A stretch of 64,000 bases of DNA from Bacteroidales bacterium (GTDB taxonomy: Bacteria; Bacteroidota; Bacteroidia; Bacteroidales; 4484-276): assembly GCA_014860585.1 (NCBI GenBank), contig JACZJL010000114.1, positions 1-64,000 of the forward strand. The letters run 5' to 3'. The translations under genes were made by a program, and so were the position numbers. The stretch's first letter is position 1. Every line of letters starts with the position of its first letter. The notes under the pieces were generated by a model. That model did no database searches. It was given only the letters and a program-made list of their open reading frames with translations, and was not told the origin of the DNA. Of this stretch, positions 10,001-17,060 are shown piece by piece.

Positions 10001-10813
10001 GAAAATTTCCTCTATATCCAGGGAATTGCCCTTCCACAAATATTTATTCCCATGTATGGTATCGACAATTTGAATATCCTCGAACCTGGCAAAGCCTACT
10101 TCATCGTTACAACCCAGGATGTGACCCTCACTTTCCCTGAATGCGGGGTTTCTCGTGGAGATGAAAAGGGACAGATTATTTTTGAAGAAGAGGAATCACC
10201 CTGGGGAGTTACCATCAAGTCGCCAGTAAGTCATAATATTGTCGTAACCTCTCATGCAACGGGTTTTTTGAACCCTGGTGATTTTATCGGGGTGTTTAAC
10301 CCGGCCGGACAACTTGCCGGATATGTATTGGTGGGGGAAAGCCATTCGTCGGTCAATGTTACCGTTTTTGGGAAAGATCCTTTCAATTCTGTTGCTTCCG
10401 GGATGAATGAAGGCGAAAAGTTTGAATTCAGGTATTATGATAATGCCTCACGATTGACCAGAACTCTTGAGCCGGTTTATGACGCTTCGCTTCCCGCTGC
10501 AGGAACGTTCCAGCCTTTTGGTCTTTCGGTAGTTATCGGGTTTAAAACCAGTTCCTTATCCGTTACTATCCCGGATGTCAGTGAAATCACCCTGTATCCC
10601 AATCCAAACGACGGTACCTTTACCATTATTCAGAACAATGACCAGCCATTTATCCGATTTGAGGTTATTGATCCGACAGGTCAATCGGTTAGTGAGGGAG
10701 CGCTGCAGGCGCAAACGACAATCAATCTGAAAAAAAGAACCGGCGGAATCTATTTTATCCGGCTTTCAGGACCAGGAACAGTTTTATTGAAAAAAATTGT
10801 GATTCAACGGTAA
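4019..10813 (+). CDS. Giant T9SS-secreted protein with four tandem C39-like peptidase domains
   Basis: 2264 residues: signal peptide (1-23), an N-terminal beta-rich region, then four modules of about 400-425 residues. Each module is a beta-sandwich opening with IGxxxxxEPWNNWxGG (near residues 242, 666, 1066, 1481) followed by a papain-like C39-type domain. Predicted oxyanion Gln and catalytic Cys/His/Asp are Q417/C423/H535/D558, Q833/C839/H938/D961, Q1236/C1243/H1350/D1373 and Q1655/C1668/H1766/D1789. The His-to-Asp distance is 23 in all four, within GHxxTFNS...VDFMDPW. After residue about 1880 come an adhesin-like segment (ALNAGWSGLSSY) and a T9SS type A sorting domain (LYPNPNDGTFTI). It is presumably displayed on or released from the cell surface as a protease or protease-like binder. 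The substrate is unknown. A strong hairpin terminator follows. Confidence 0.85.
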   Translation: MKKLNTMALFLFLWSMFTLQVAGQDHPALKITANQEVIQQKATRDFSLLYSQMDNPSDVGTNSQMYPDFPTFSCQGADDFFVPGGEIWQINLIEVTGFYSLGGGPALKANVFVYQNNPTTNSPGEEMYAYYQYLVEALPDGSLLLIFPVPLVIPEGHYWLSVQPVMDYTTFGQWFWRRQSAPTILEEFHWQNPGGGFGQPNALTWQKASLIDFGTTSVDYNLSFALSGTIVEEPGEMSFDLIIGKYLNPEPWNNWVGGIGEVTKVTLIPTGVGLTPMTNIEGVNFSYSSDGLVYVDFYFDTEGSNIVLNSIGPDYGAGDGWSGYLPHEMLPQINFELFIKATVSLLDGSMHEVTKSIFYDPTPPSAATINIYDWLAVEDETILINILPELAADLAEVQIAVEDKPEEFLKGVGDYSQFDDDGCASASAAACLKWFADSLGDDQIMGGLTLDQLYDQLYEDFQTSQRVLEDGSNMFGAHYEDVVSGLRNWIAQHGNGYRVNLQNPFNWQEMRNQLERRQDVLTTFYYNTDNGQAGHQVTFNSIKNRPEENGTIRVDFMDPWGDGEIQHGYLNPETGQITGYTGELFNEGTIAGNIIICPVEEGINLPESQAVSSGPDFPPVLINLGEPGLKWVRLRFIDFSGHAWQEDIILERILPTPLPVDGYLRIGDWSIAENWHNWIGGQDGTTQLQLHGFSEFPVAKVSFLVQIGDEWVVFDEDEDGYELIENTTGTGSGEGDGWSGYFPHNFVPQINADLMFRADVILEDNSTFEVMNSITYDPTPPDDVQLNIEDFMILQDNFLLLDIEPGSANIQEVNIEVVTKPEEFNKGIPGITQPTGVTCAPTAAAACLKWFESQGDTQITAGLTNAALIDSLKKYCKTSATGTLPENLANGLKKWIEGHGNGYTIRGPLPFDWKEMRNELERGQDVLSGIAWTGGGGHRMTFNSIKNRPEPDGKIRVDFMDPWTGQQEWGYLDPATGELTGFTSTAGNSGKLKGIIIICPKETAPLPASGYTVTGPNPPPVTIPVDDPGLYFLRINILDQDGHTSRFDLVVDRVVPVEPFDGFISIGDFVNPEPWNNWIGGVDATSTVQLFQTSGEVSIDKVEFSFRNEDLTWSEFYIDLDGSQTSLNTHGPLYPEGDGWSGYLPHALLPQTDHEVFIKAAVTLTDGTTHEFIHSTFYNPTPPDGVEINLTDWLIIDDETLLLEINPGTCTDIQQIEVEVVEKPEEFNKGIPDVWQFPYDYGCAPASAAACLKWFESQGDDQIAGELTSDQLLDSLYKYMHTDQRVNEEGDTIRGTLPADVVSGLREWIEKHGNGYRVTPVQPYDWKQMRDELEKGQDVLTGVLHSTGGHMMTFNSIKNRPEPDGRIRVDFMDPWSGEEEYGYLNPETGVISDFSNPDTFESATIFLNVIVCPNETTSSMPSPDVVIPGPVPAPTPIDVGDPGLKWIRIRVIDQSGHVWQEDLVVERTEPINPFADVIVKIGDYIGSEDWYNWFGGPDTTTPVQLLDLPGVGDACYDIQLVNFSWSADGIEWQLFDSDDDGSEPYENTFGSFPSEGDGWTGYIEHANLPQSYQEILFKAEIVTDMCGSFEVGGSKNFDPTPPSGVIINVEDFVMIENNEIVLEVNPGLCSNLTGIQYNITKKPEYYNKGIPHVGQREGDHPNGGNAYCAPTAAAACLKYFNDPFATGFIDSIHVLIDSLARICRTDSIRGTAPSNLAGGMLEWILRYGFHYSVRGPLAFNWHQMRSELLRSQNVLSGIYWPNGDGHRMTMNSIKLRPEKDGKVRVDFMDPWTGKEEWGYLNTTTGQLTGFTGAGASGRLGNIIIVCPREPEPVLPDYPYLPGSGGVLTTISVPDPGLYTLEVRAINESGSIYTHYYILENPVRQEVALNAGWSGLSSYVVPSDDNFEAIFGSAIDDLIIMYNNDGMLWPAENINTLGFWNADEGYVIKMAADATVTFTGQPNPLTTVTLTEGLNILHVPTECGMLTWEVFEQLNENFLYIQGIALPQIFIPMYGIDNLNILEPGKAYFIVTTQDVTLTFPECGVSRGDEKGQIIFEEEESPWGVTIKSPVSHNIVVTSHATGFLNPGDFIGVFNPAGQLAGYVLVGESHSSVNVTVFGKDPFNSVASGMNEGEKFEFRYYDNASRLTRTLEPVYDASLPAAGTFQPFGLSVVIGFKTSSLSVTIPDVSEITLYPNPNDGTFTIIQNNDQPFIRFEVIDPTGQSVSEGALQAQTTINLKKRTGGIYFIRLSGPGTVLLKKIVIQR

Positions 10814-10833
10814 ATGCCGGATTGAAGGGTAAC

Positions 10834-10867
10834 ACAATAGGGTTGCTTCGGCGACCCTGTTGTTTTT
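10834..10867 (+). terminator. Rho-independent terminator with TTCG tetraloop
   Basis: A 13-bp stem (10834-10846 with 10851-10863, containing two G-T pairs) closes a TTCG loop at 10847-10850 and is followed by a run of T. It lies 21 bp after the stop codon of the giant secreted-protein gene and separates it from the convergent exonuclease gene. Confidence 0.88.
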
Positions 10868-10890
10868 ATGGTTAGTCGGATTCTATGGAA

Positions 10891-11484
10891 TTATTTGAAA
10901 ACCAACTCTTTTGTCAGGTCGAACAGGGCAATAAAGCATTTTGCTGTCAATCTGGAATCTTCAAGTGCATTATGGGTTTCGCCTTCACGCTCAAAGCCAA
11001 AATAAGCCGCTACATTGGTGAGGCTATGCGACCGGGGAACTTTTTTACCATTATTTTCCAGGATCATAAATGCATATTGCGAAATGCTGCTCAGTTCAAG
11101 CATCCGGTAGGAAAACGGCCAGGGTATTTTTTCCTTTTTATAGGCATAAGTCAGAAAATTGATGTCGTTGATGATGCTCTGGCCACAGATCACGATACTT
11201 TTTAAAGAATCCTGTTGTCGAAAGAAGAGACTTTTCCTCATCCAGGCCTCAAACTCCTCCAGTACTTCGTTTAGCATTGGTGCTTCATCAAGATCGTCGA
11301 TGGAAATCCCGTGAATCTCCTCAGAATGCCCGGAAAAAGCATCTTCATTTTCAGGATAAACATTACTGAGGAATTCTCCCCTGAACTTCCAGTCATCATC
11401 GTAAACTTCGGCGCCGATCTGAATAATCTCATTGTAATCGGGTTCCGGCCCGGTCATTTCTAAATCAAGGACAAGGTAAGGCAT
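10891..11484 (-). CDS. DEDDh 3'-5' exonuclease (DnaQ-like fold)
   Basis: About 197 residues. All five residues of a DEDDh exonuclease are in place: D7 and E9 in LVLDLEMTG, D107 in INDINFLTYAY, H171 and D176 in ETHNALEDS. It should remove nucleotides from 3' ends with two metal ions; whether it works on DNA or RNA cannot be told. The family includes KapD/ERI-like and DnaQ-like stand-alone exonucleases. The frame extends to 11529, but a TAnnTTTG element for this strand lies at 11499-11506, downstream of that longer start, so the ATG at 11482-11484 is chosen. It faces the giant gene across the terminator and diverges from the CotH gene. Confidence 0.86.
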   Translation of the reverse strand: MPYLVLDLEMTGPEPDYNEIIQIGAEVYDDDWKFRGEFLSNVYPENEDAFSGHSEEIHGISIDDLDEAPMLNEVLEEFEAWMRKSLFFRQQDSLKSIVICGQSIINDINFLTYAYKKEKIPWPFSYRMLELSSISQYAFMILENNGKKVPRSHSLTNVAAYFGFEREGETHNALEDSRLTAKCFIALFDLTKELVFK

Positions 11485-11498
11485 TGTTTTTTTTGTGG

Positions 11499-11506
11499 CA
11501 AAAATA
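11499..11506 (-). promoter_or_regulatory. -7 promoter element of the exonuclease gene
   Basis: Minus-strand TATTTTTG, an exact TAnnTTTG match, 15 bp before the chosen ATG. No clear -33 TTTG is visible. It rules out the longer upstream start of the exonuclease frame. Confidence 0.55.
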
Positions 11507-11568
11507 GAATTATTCAGGTTCAATTCCATTTAAAACATGAATACCTCTGTTTTCTAATTATTTATCCA

Positions 11569-11576
11569 TAGCTTTG
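11569..11576 (+). promoter_or_regulatory. -7 promoter element of the CotH-family gene
   Basis: TAGCTTTG exactly matches TAnnTTTG. A weak -33 candidate (TCTG near 11546-11549) lies 19 bp upstream. The element overlaps the TTG that opens the longest frame, so translation must start further in, at 11628. Confidence 0.6.
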
Positions 11577-11627
11577 CAAAAAAAAACTTTGGTATTATTT
11601 GATTTTTCTTCTTGCTTAAATACAAAA

Positions 11628-13724
11628 ATGCAGGCCATGTCACGCTTCGCCCACTTCTCTATACTCCTGAAACTGCTCTTCCCTATAGCGCTGATAGCGT
11701 TTACAACGACCCTGTATTCACAGAATTTTACCGATAGTAACCTTCCGATCGTAATCATCAACACCGATATTGACCCCAACACCGGCCAACCCGCAATCAT
11801 TCCTGATGAGCCGAAGGTGCTGGCTACCATGAAAATCATTTACCATCCGGATGGCTCACGTAACTATGTGAGCGATCAAAACAACCCGGATTATCTTAAC
11901 TATAATGGCCGTATCGGAATTGAACTCCGGGGCACAACGTCTCAATGGCCGCCGAAAAAACCGTATGGCCTTACCACGCTGAAAGATGATAACCAGACCA
12001 ACAATAACGTGGAAATTCTTGGCATGCCCAGCGAGAACGACTGGATTCTGAATTCTTTTGCATTTGACCCCTCTCTGTTGCGCGACGCGCTTTCTTATCA
12101 ACTCTCCAGAAACATTGGAAACTATTCCACTCGTTTTGTTTACTGCGAGGTAATGGTGAACGGGGATTACAAAGGCCTTTACATTTTTATGGAAAAAATA
12201 AAAATTGACAATGACCGCCTGGATTTGGTTAAACTCACTACTCTCGACAACACATTACCTATTGTTACCGGCGGATATATTACTAAGGCGGATAAAAATA
12301 CCGGGGGCGACCCGGTAGCCTGGACCATGCCCTCCTATTCCGGCCCCTGGGCTAATGTGGATTACATTCACGACAATCCAAAGCCGGAAGATATCACCAC
12401 TCAACAACATAACTATATCTATAATTATTTCATGGCTTTCCAGCAAACGATGACTAGCGGGAATGCTTCACTGGTCACCGGGTACCCCTCCAAGATCGAT
12501 ATTCCTTCATTTATCGATTTTATGATCATTAACGAACTGGCCTCCAATGCGGATGCTTATCAGTTCAGTACATATTTTCACAAAGACAGAAGCGGAAAAT
12601 TGCGCGCAGGCCCTATTTGGGATTTGAATTTAACCTACGGCAATGACTTATTTTTATGGGGTTTCGACCGAAGCCATACAGATGTGTGGCAGTTCAACTA
12701 TGAAAATCGGGGATCAAAATTTTGGAAAGACTTGTTTGACCATGCTACCTTTAAATGCTACCTGGCCAAAAGATGGAATGAACTTGCAACATCGGGGCAA
12801 CCACTCAGCTACGCTATTGTGACCGGCCAAATTGATGAGATCGTCACTCTGATCTCAGAAGCAACTGTCAGAGAAAGCCAACGCTGGGGAACTATTGGTA
12901 ATCACGCCAATAATATTGCCGAAATGAAAACCTGGCTTCAGGAACGGATCACCTGGCTAAACGCGCAACTCAACAACTACCAGAACTGCGCCAACCCTGA
13001 TGTGCCGGAATTGGTTATCACAAGGATACATTATCACCCTTTGGAAGAGCAGGGATTTGCCGAAGATGAGCTTGAATATATCGAAATTCTTAACAATAGC
13101 AGTGAAACTGTTGACCTGACAGGTATCTATCTCAAGGAATTAGGAATTAGTTACCAGTTTCCACCCAACACGTTTATCAGTCCTTTTGAAACCATACAAT
13201 TGGCTGGTAATGCTATAGCTTTTGAGCAGTTTTGCGGGATTACCCCCTTCGGGCAATATACCCGGTACCTTTCCAACAAATCACATAATCTGGTTTTATG
13301 CGATGCTTTTGGAAATATTATTGACGAAGTTGAATACTTCGACTCGGCGCCATGGCCAGAGGAAGCAGATGGCGATGGTCCTCACCTCAAACTGATCAGC
13401 CCCGAGCTTGATAATAGCCTGGCTGAAAACTGGATCGCCTCAACCGATCCTTTGCTTAGCCTTTCGAGACCCCGAAACCAGGTACATCTTTCGTTGTTTC
13501 CTAATCCTGCCCCTACCAGCTGCCTCATCGAAAGTGACCACCTGATCATCAACTGCCGCCTGACTGACGTCTTTGGAAAAACCGTAATCGAGGACCAACA
13601 CCCCCTATCTTACTCTCATACCCTTATAGTTGAGAATCTGAAACCGGCAACCTATATCCTGATCACCAGCTTTGAAGATGGGTCAAGAACAATTAACAAA
13701 CTTGTTGTTTGTAGAGCCAACTAA
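11628..13724 (+). CDS. CotH-family protein with lamin-tail domain and T9SS sorting domain
   Basis: About 698 residues. A signal peptide (FSILLKLLFPIALIAFTTTLYSQ) is followed by a CotH-like kinase-fold region with GRIGIELRGTTSQWPPKKPY, a segment ending LRDALSYQLSRNIG, then VNGDYKGLYIFMEKIKIDNDR and the late AGPIWDLNLTYGN. CotH proteins of spores are atypical protein kinases; secreted Bacteroidota members are poorly understood. Near residues 460-570 a lamin-tail-like domain follows (LEYIEILNNSSETVDLTGIYL), then a short C-terminal sorting domain (SLFPNPAPTSCLIESDHLII), so export by T9SS is expected. The ATG at 11628 (or 11637) is chosen because the promoter overlaps the upstream TTG. No cotranscribed partner is visible. 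Confidence 0.86.
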   Translation: MQAMSRFAHFSILLKLLFPIALIAFTTTLYSQNFTDSNLPIVIINTDIDPNTGQPAIIPDEPKVLATMKIIYHPDGSRNYVSDQNNPDYLNYNGRIGIELRGTTSQWPPKKPYGLTTLKDDNQTNNNVEILGMPSENDWILNSFAFDPSLLRDALSYQLSRNIGNYSTRFVYCEVMVNGDYKGLYIFMEKIKIDNDRLDLVKLTTLDNTLPIVTGGYITKADKNTGGDPVAWTMPSYSGPWANVDYIHDNPKPEDITTQQHNYIYNYFMAFQQTMTSGNASLVTGYPSKIDIPSFIDFMIINELASNADAYQFSTYFHKDRSGKLRAGPIWDLNLTYGNDLFLWGFDRSHTDVWQFNYENRGSKFWKDLFDHATFKCYLAKRWNELATSGQPLSYAIVTGQIDEIVTLISEATVRESQRWGTIGNHANNIAEMKTWLQERITWLNAQLNNYQNCANPDVPELVITRIHYHPLEEQGFAEDELEYIEILNNSSETVDLTGIYLKELGISYQFPPNTFISPFETIQLAGNAIAFEQFCGITPFGQYTRYLSNKSHNLVLCDAFGNIIDEVEYFDSAPWPEEADGDGPHLKLISPELDNSLAENWIASTDPLLSLSRPRNQVHLSLFPNPAPTSCLIESDHLIINCRLTDVFGKTVIEDQHPLSYSHTLIVENLKPATYILITSFEDGSRTINKLVVCRAN

Positions 13725-13910
13725 AGGTTACTCATTTAGCATTCCGGGAAGCAAATCAAAATCCATGCGTTTACTAGGGGCTTTGACTTTATTAAAAGCC
13801 AATAAAGATAAGTATTCCAGAAATATTCAGCCTCCTTTTTGTCCACTTGACTGAAAAGTAATTCCTTTATATTGAATACAGAATCATTACTGTTCTTTTG
13901 AAAAACAAAT

Positions 13911-13918
13911 TACCTTTG
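13911..13918 (+). promoter_or_regulatory. -7-like element before the unknown membrane protein gene
   Basis: TACCTTTG matches TAnnTTTG 45 bp upstream of the ATG at 13964. No TTTG at the correct -33 distance is present, so support rests on this box alone. Confidence 0.45.
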
Positions 13919-13963
13919 CTCAAAGAATTTTGAATTTGAACAACTACTAAAAACCCAAATCAA

Positions 13964-14620
13964 ATGACAAGTCAAAAATCGAATGAGTACAGTAAAAAGC
14001 AGAGTCGCATGTCGCGGATCATCAAAATCAGGGGGATCCTATTAGGGCTTGCTGCCGCTGTTGTGGCTTATTATTACCAGATGGATGCGTTAAGTTTTAA
14101 GACTGATCTCGATATTACTGATGTCCCCCAGCTATTCGGTTACCTGATTTTAATTGCCCTGTTTGTAGAAAGAGCCATTGAGTTATTGCTTGCGCTTTGG
14201 CGCAGTGCTGAAGCTGACAGCCTTGACAGGAATATTGAGAAACTGAAAGAAAGAATGGCAAAAATTTCTGACAATACGGAAGCAGAAAAGGAAGCCAAGC
14301 GCCAAATTATGACAGAGATTGAACTTGCAGAGGACGACAGGGTAGATTTCAAAGCTGAATCACGGTTGGCAGCTATTTGGACAGGGATGGTTATTGGTGT
14401 GATCATTTCAACGATTGGTGTCAGAATACTGGGAAGTATTTTTGAAGACCCGGTTTCATCTCATAAGATTCACATGGGGCTTTTTATTGTTGTTGACGTA
14501 TTTCTGACAGGTTTTGTCCTGGCCGGCGGATCTGGCGCCATACACAAAATCATGACGCTTTACGATAGTGCCATGACCCGTGCTACCGAAAACAACAAGG
14601 CGAAAAAGGGGCAGAGCTAA
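13964..14620 (+). CDS. Unrecognised four-helix membrane protein with cytoplasmic coiled coil
   Basis: 218 residues. I do not recognise the family. Four hydrophobic segments are visible near residues 23-41, 57-78, 136-156 and 168-190. Between the second and third is a charged stretch (about 80-130, LDRNIEKLKERMAKISDN and on) that should form a coiled coil. The N-terminus is basic with no cleavable signal, and the C-terminus ends in a polar lysine-rich tail, so an inner-membrane protein with a helical cytoplasmic loop is likely. It stands alone, with the toxin-antitoxin pair about 150 bp downstream. No catalytic motif can be seen. Confidence 0.7.
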   Translation: MTSQKSNEYSKKQSRMSRIIKIRGILLGLAAAVVAYYYQMDALSFKTDLDITDVPQLFGYLILIALFVERAIELLLALWRSAEADSLDRNIEKLKERMAKISDNTEAEKEAKRQIMTEIELAEDDRVDFKAESRLAAIWTGMVIGVIISTIGVRILGSIFEDPVSSHKIHMGLFIVVDVFLTGFVLAGGSGAIHKIMTLYDSAMTRATENNKAKKGQS

Positions 14621-14771
14621 TTGAAAAGCATATTTTAAAGATTTTGGTTTTTGCTTGAAATTCAGCAATTCATGAGACCAATAAGAGGTGATTTTGATCG
14701 TTAAAATATTTGTAGTGTGGGTATGAGTATTCAAGTTTAAACAGTTATAGCTTTATATAAGTTAATTGACA

Positions 14772-14984
14772 ATGACAACAATACGCATTGATACAAAAAC
14801 AAAACCTGCCAGAGAATTGGTGAATTTCCTGAGGTCGCTATCGTTTGTACAAGTCCTGGAGGCTAAAGAAGTTGACAGTGAGCTCAACGAAGAAACGATT
14901 GAGGCGATCAGGGAGTTCGAATCCGGTGAAAGTGTTGTATGTGAGAATTATGATGACTATCTGAAAAAGATAGAAGATGTATAG
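14772..14984 (+). CDS. Antitoxin of a YafQ-type toxin-antitoxin pair
   Basis: About 70 residues, acidic towards the C-terminus (EAIREFESGESVVCENYDDYLKKIEDV), with a short N-terminal strand TTIRIDTKTKPAREL that resembles DNA-binding or dimerisation strands of small antitoxins (DUF2683/RelB-like). It overlaps the following toxin gene by 8 bp, the usual coupled arrangement, and should neutralise the toxin and repress the operon. The frame opens with TTG at 14766, but the ATG at 14772 is preferred. An AT-rich inverted repeat (TTATA and TATAA, 14745-14760) just upstream could be the operator. Confidence 0.72.
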   Translation: MTTIRIDTKTKPARELVNFLRSLSFVQVLEAKEVDSELNEETIEAIREFESGESVVCENYDDYLKKIEDV

Positions 14985-15252
14985 GATTGTTTTTACTAAA
15001 AAGTTTCAACGCGATTATAAACTAGCTCAAAAACGGGGCTTAAACAATGATCTGCTCAATGAAGTTGTAAGGCTGTTAGCATCAGAAAAAAAATTGCCTC
15101 CCAACAACAAAGATCATTTACTAAAAGGAAACTACATAGGTTTCAGAGAATGTCACATTCAACCGGATTGGTTACTGATCTATCTAATTGATAATGACAG
15201 AAAGATAGTAAGCCTGATCAGAACCGGAAGCCATGCGGATTTATTCAGCTAA
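14977..15252 (+). CDS. YafQ/RelE-family mRNA interferase toxin
   Basis: 91 residues, the typical length. The C-terminal half is very YafQ-like: DHLLKGNYIGFRECHIQPDW and then LLIYLIDNDRKIVSLIRTGSHADLF, with the ECH-x-x-P-D-W stretch and the terminal TGSHADLF that carries the catalytic histidine in this family. YafQ-type toxins bind the ribosome and cut mRNA in the A site. The ATG lies inside the end of the antitoxin gene, so the two are translationally coupled. The pair looks intact. Confidence 0.9.
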   Translation: MYRIVFTKKFQRDYKLAQKRGLNNDLLNEVVRLLASEKKLPPNNKDHLLKGNYIGFRECHIQPDWLLIYLIDNDRKIVSLIRTGSHADLFS

Positions 15253-15322
15253 ATGAAAAGGTTTTCACCCTGGAAAATCATAATCTATTAAGCAGCTTGG
15301 CGACCCATCAACCCAAAAGATG

Positions 15323-15330
15323 TATTTTTG
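15323..15330 (+). promoter_or_regulatory. -7 promoter element of the atypical flavodoxin gene
   Basis: TATTTTTG exactly matches TAnnTTTG, 41 bp before the ATG at 15372. TTG at 15297-15299 could be the -33 contact, with a slightly long 23-bp spacer. Confidence 0.55.
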
Positions 15331-15371
15331 TTCCTTAATCAAATCAAACAAAATCAGAAAAACTGGATACA

Positions 15372-15896
15372 ATGAACAAAATCGGATTGTTTTACTGGCC
15401 CAAAGGGGGCAATGTCGAGTATTGCGCTAAAAAGATCGCAGCAAAACTTAACAACTTTGAAACAGAGGTTTATAGCCTGAATATGATCAGGGAGCTGGAC
15501 CTGCCATTTTACGACCTGGTGATTGTGGGTGGCTCCACTTCGGGCGCTGACATCTGGGAAAATGCAGCCGACAACAACTTGTGGTTCGACTTTTTTGCCC
15601 GTCTCGAAGGAGCAAATCTCCAGGGGAAACCGGTTGCTATTTTCGGCCTTGGCGACCAGGTGCTTTACCCCGACCACTTTGTGGATGGCATGAGTGTGAT
15701 CAAACGGGAATTAGATCGTGTGGGCGCTTCACTTGTCGGGCGCTGGTCCACCGACAGTTACGACTTCACCGGATCCGAATCGCTGGAGGAGGGGAAGTTC
15801 ATCGGCCTTGCTCTCGACGAAGACCAGCAACCCGAACTCACCGATCAGCGAATTGAAAAATGGATTAACCAGATTTTGAAGGAGGCCGGGTTGTAA
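15372..15896 (+). CDS. Flavodoxin with atypical phosphate loop
   Basis: 174 residues, flavodoxin fold: FMN-binding loops STSGADIWENAADNNLW (about 55-72) and IFGLGDQVLYPDHFVDG (about 96-112), and a C-terminal IGLALDEDQQPELTDQRIEKW segment as in long-chain flavodoxins. The N-terminal phosphate loop is FYWPKGGNVEY instead of the usual T/S-x-T-G-x-T, so the FMN phosphate must be held differently, or another cofactor is used. Flavodoxins carry electrons to cytoplasmic reductases. A second, canonical flavodoxin lies 3.5 kb away at 19012-19515. A hairpin terminator follows this gene, so it is probably monocistronic. Confidence 0.87.
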   Translation: MNKIGLFYWPKGGNVEYCAKKIAAKLNNFETEVYSLNMIRELDLPFYDLVIVGGSTSGADIWENAADNNLWFDFFARLEGANLQGKPVAIFGLGDQVLYPDHFVDGMSVIKRELDRVGASLVGRWSTDSYDFTGSESLEEGKFIGLALDEDQQPELTDQRIEKWINQILKEAGL

Positions 15897-15930
15897 AAAG
15901 GTTTTGTTTTTATGAAACCTCCAATTTATT

Positions 15931-15966
15931 ATCCCTGCCCTAACCAGCAGGGATTATTGTTTTATT
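15931..15966 (+). terminator. Hairpin terminator after flavodoxin gene
   Basis: ATCCCTGC (15931-15938) pairs with GCAGGGAT (15947-15954) around an 8-base loop, followed by TATTGTTTTATT. It ends the flavodoxin transcript 35 bp past the stop codon. Confidence 0.7.
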
Positions 15967-16000
15967 GGTTAACAGGCTTTTAAGTTTAAAACATAATAAA

Positions 16001-16936
16001 ATGTCCGAAGTCATCAAATACATAGCTCCAGAAACCGAAATTGAACTTGAAGTCGGTTTTGAAAGGGATACTGTTTGGCTTTCACAAGATCAAATGGTGG
16101 CTCTTTTTCAGCGCGATCAATCTGTAATTTCAAGGCATATAAAAAACGTTTTTATTGAACGGGAATTGGATGAAAAAAGCAATATGCAAAAAATGCATAT
16201 TGCAAATTCTGATAAGCCAGTCATGTTTTACAACCTTGATGTGATCATTTCTGTTGGATACCGTGTAAAATCTCTTCGTGGCACCCAGTTCCGAATTTGG
16301 GCTACAAAAATTCTGAAAGAGAAACTGCTCGAATCGGTGAGGCGGAAAAGTACAGCAGAGGAACTGGTGAATGTGGTTAAATACATTGGCAGGATCACTC
16401 AGGGTAGAGCGCTGGAAAAGGAAGAAGCGGTGGGCTTGCTGTATGTGATCACTGATTACAGTCATGCCCTGGAAATGCTGGATAAATACGATCACCAACT
16501 CCTGGAATTAAAAGCAGGGTTGAAAGAATCAACACTAGTTACCGTTGAGGAAATTAGGCAACTTATTGCTGAGATGAAAACGAAATTTGGGGGTAGCGCC
16601 CTTTTCGGACTTGAAAAAGACCGGTCACTCGAGAGTTCCGTGACTGCCATATACCAGACTTATGACGGTAAAGAGTTGTATCCTTCACCGGAAATCAAAG
16701 CTGCAAACCTGCTTTACTTTTTGGTAAAAAATCACTCCTTTGTTGATGGCAACAAGCGTATTGCTGCAGCATCATTTATCTTCTTTTTGCATAAAAACAA
16801 CCTCCTGTATAGCGATTATGGCGCAAAAATCATTGACAACAACACCCTGGTGGCTTTAACATTGATGCTCGCCGAAAGTAATCCGGCTGATAGAGAAATG
16901 TTAGTTAAGGTAGTTGTAAACTTGCTAAATAGATAA
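16001..16936 (+). CDS. RhuM-like domain fused to Fic/DOC domain
   Basis: About 311 residues from ATG 16001. The N-terminal half is the RhuM family region (DTVWLSQDQMVALFQRDQSV, then VMFYNLDVIISVGYRVKSLR), which looks like a DNA-binding helix-turn-helix domain. The C-terminal half carries a canonical Fic motif, HSFVDGNKRIAAASFIFFL, near residues 246-264, in which His is the catalytic base and DGNKR binds nucleotide phosphates. Fic enzymes usually add AMP to proteins, and some act as toxins (Doc phosphorylates EF-Tu). No separate antitoxin gene is adjacent. An upstream frame to 15965 is rejected because it overlaps the terminator region and adds no family residues. Confidence 0.88.
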   Translation: MSEVIKYIAPETEIELEVGFERDTVWLSQDQMVALFQRDQSVISRHIKNVFIERELDEKSNMQKMHIANSDKPVMFYNLDVIISVGYRVKSLRGTQFRIWATKILKEKLLESVRRKSTAEELVNVVKYIGRITQGRALEKEEAVGLLYVITDYSHALEMLDKYDHQLLELKAGLKESTLVTVEEIRQLIAEMKTKFGGSALFGLEKDRSLESSVTAIYQTYDGKELYPSPEIKAANLLYFLVKNHSFVDGNKRIAAASFIFFLHKNNLLYSDYGAKIIDNNTLVALTLMLAESNPADREMLVKVVVNLLNR

Positions 16937-17060
16937 AGTACTACAAAGAGATTGGCTTTTATAATAACCTCCAACTATTGATATCTGGCAAAAAAAGCGG
17001 AGTTTTTAGTTTCGGAATTTGCCTGTCACAAATCTATTCACCGCTAAGGCAACTATTTGC

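Noticed and set aside
11561-11570. DnaA-box-like TTATCCATA
   Set aside because: A single near-match without a cluster does not support an origin; it is better explained as part of the CotH promoter region.
13672-13854. Small plus-strand frame over the end of the CotH gene
   Set aside because: It starts inside the CotH frame, has no promoter or family and its sequence is not protein-like beyond the overlap.
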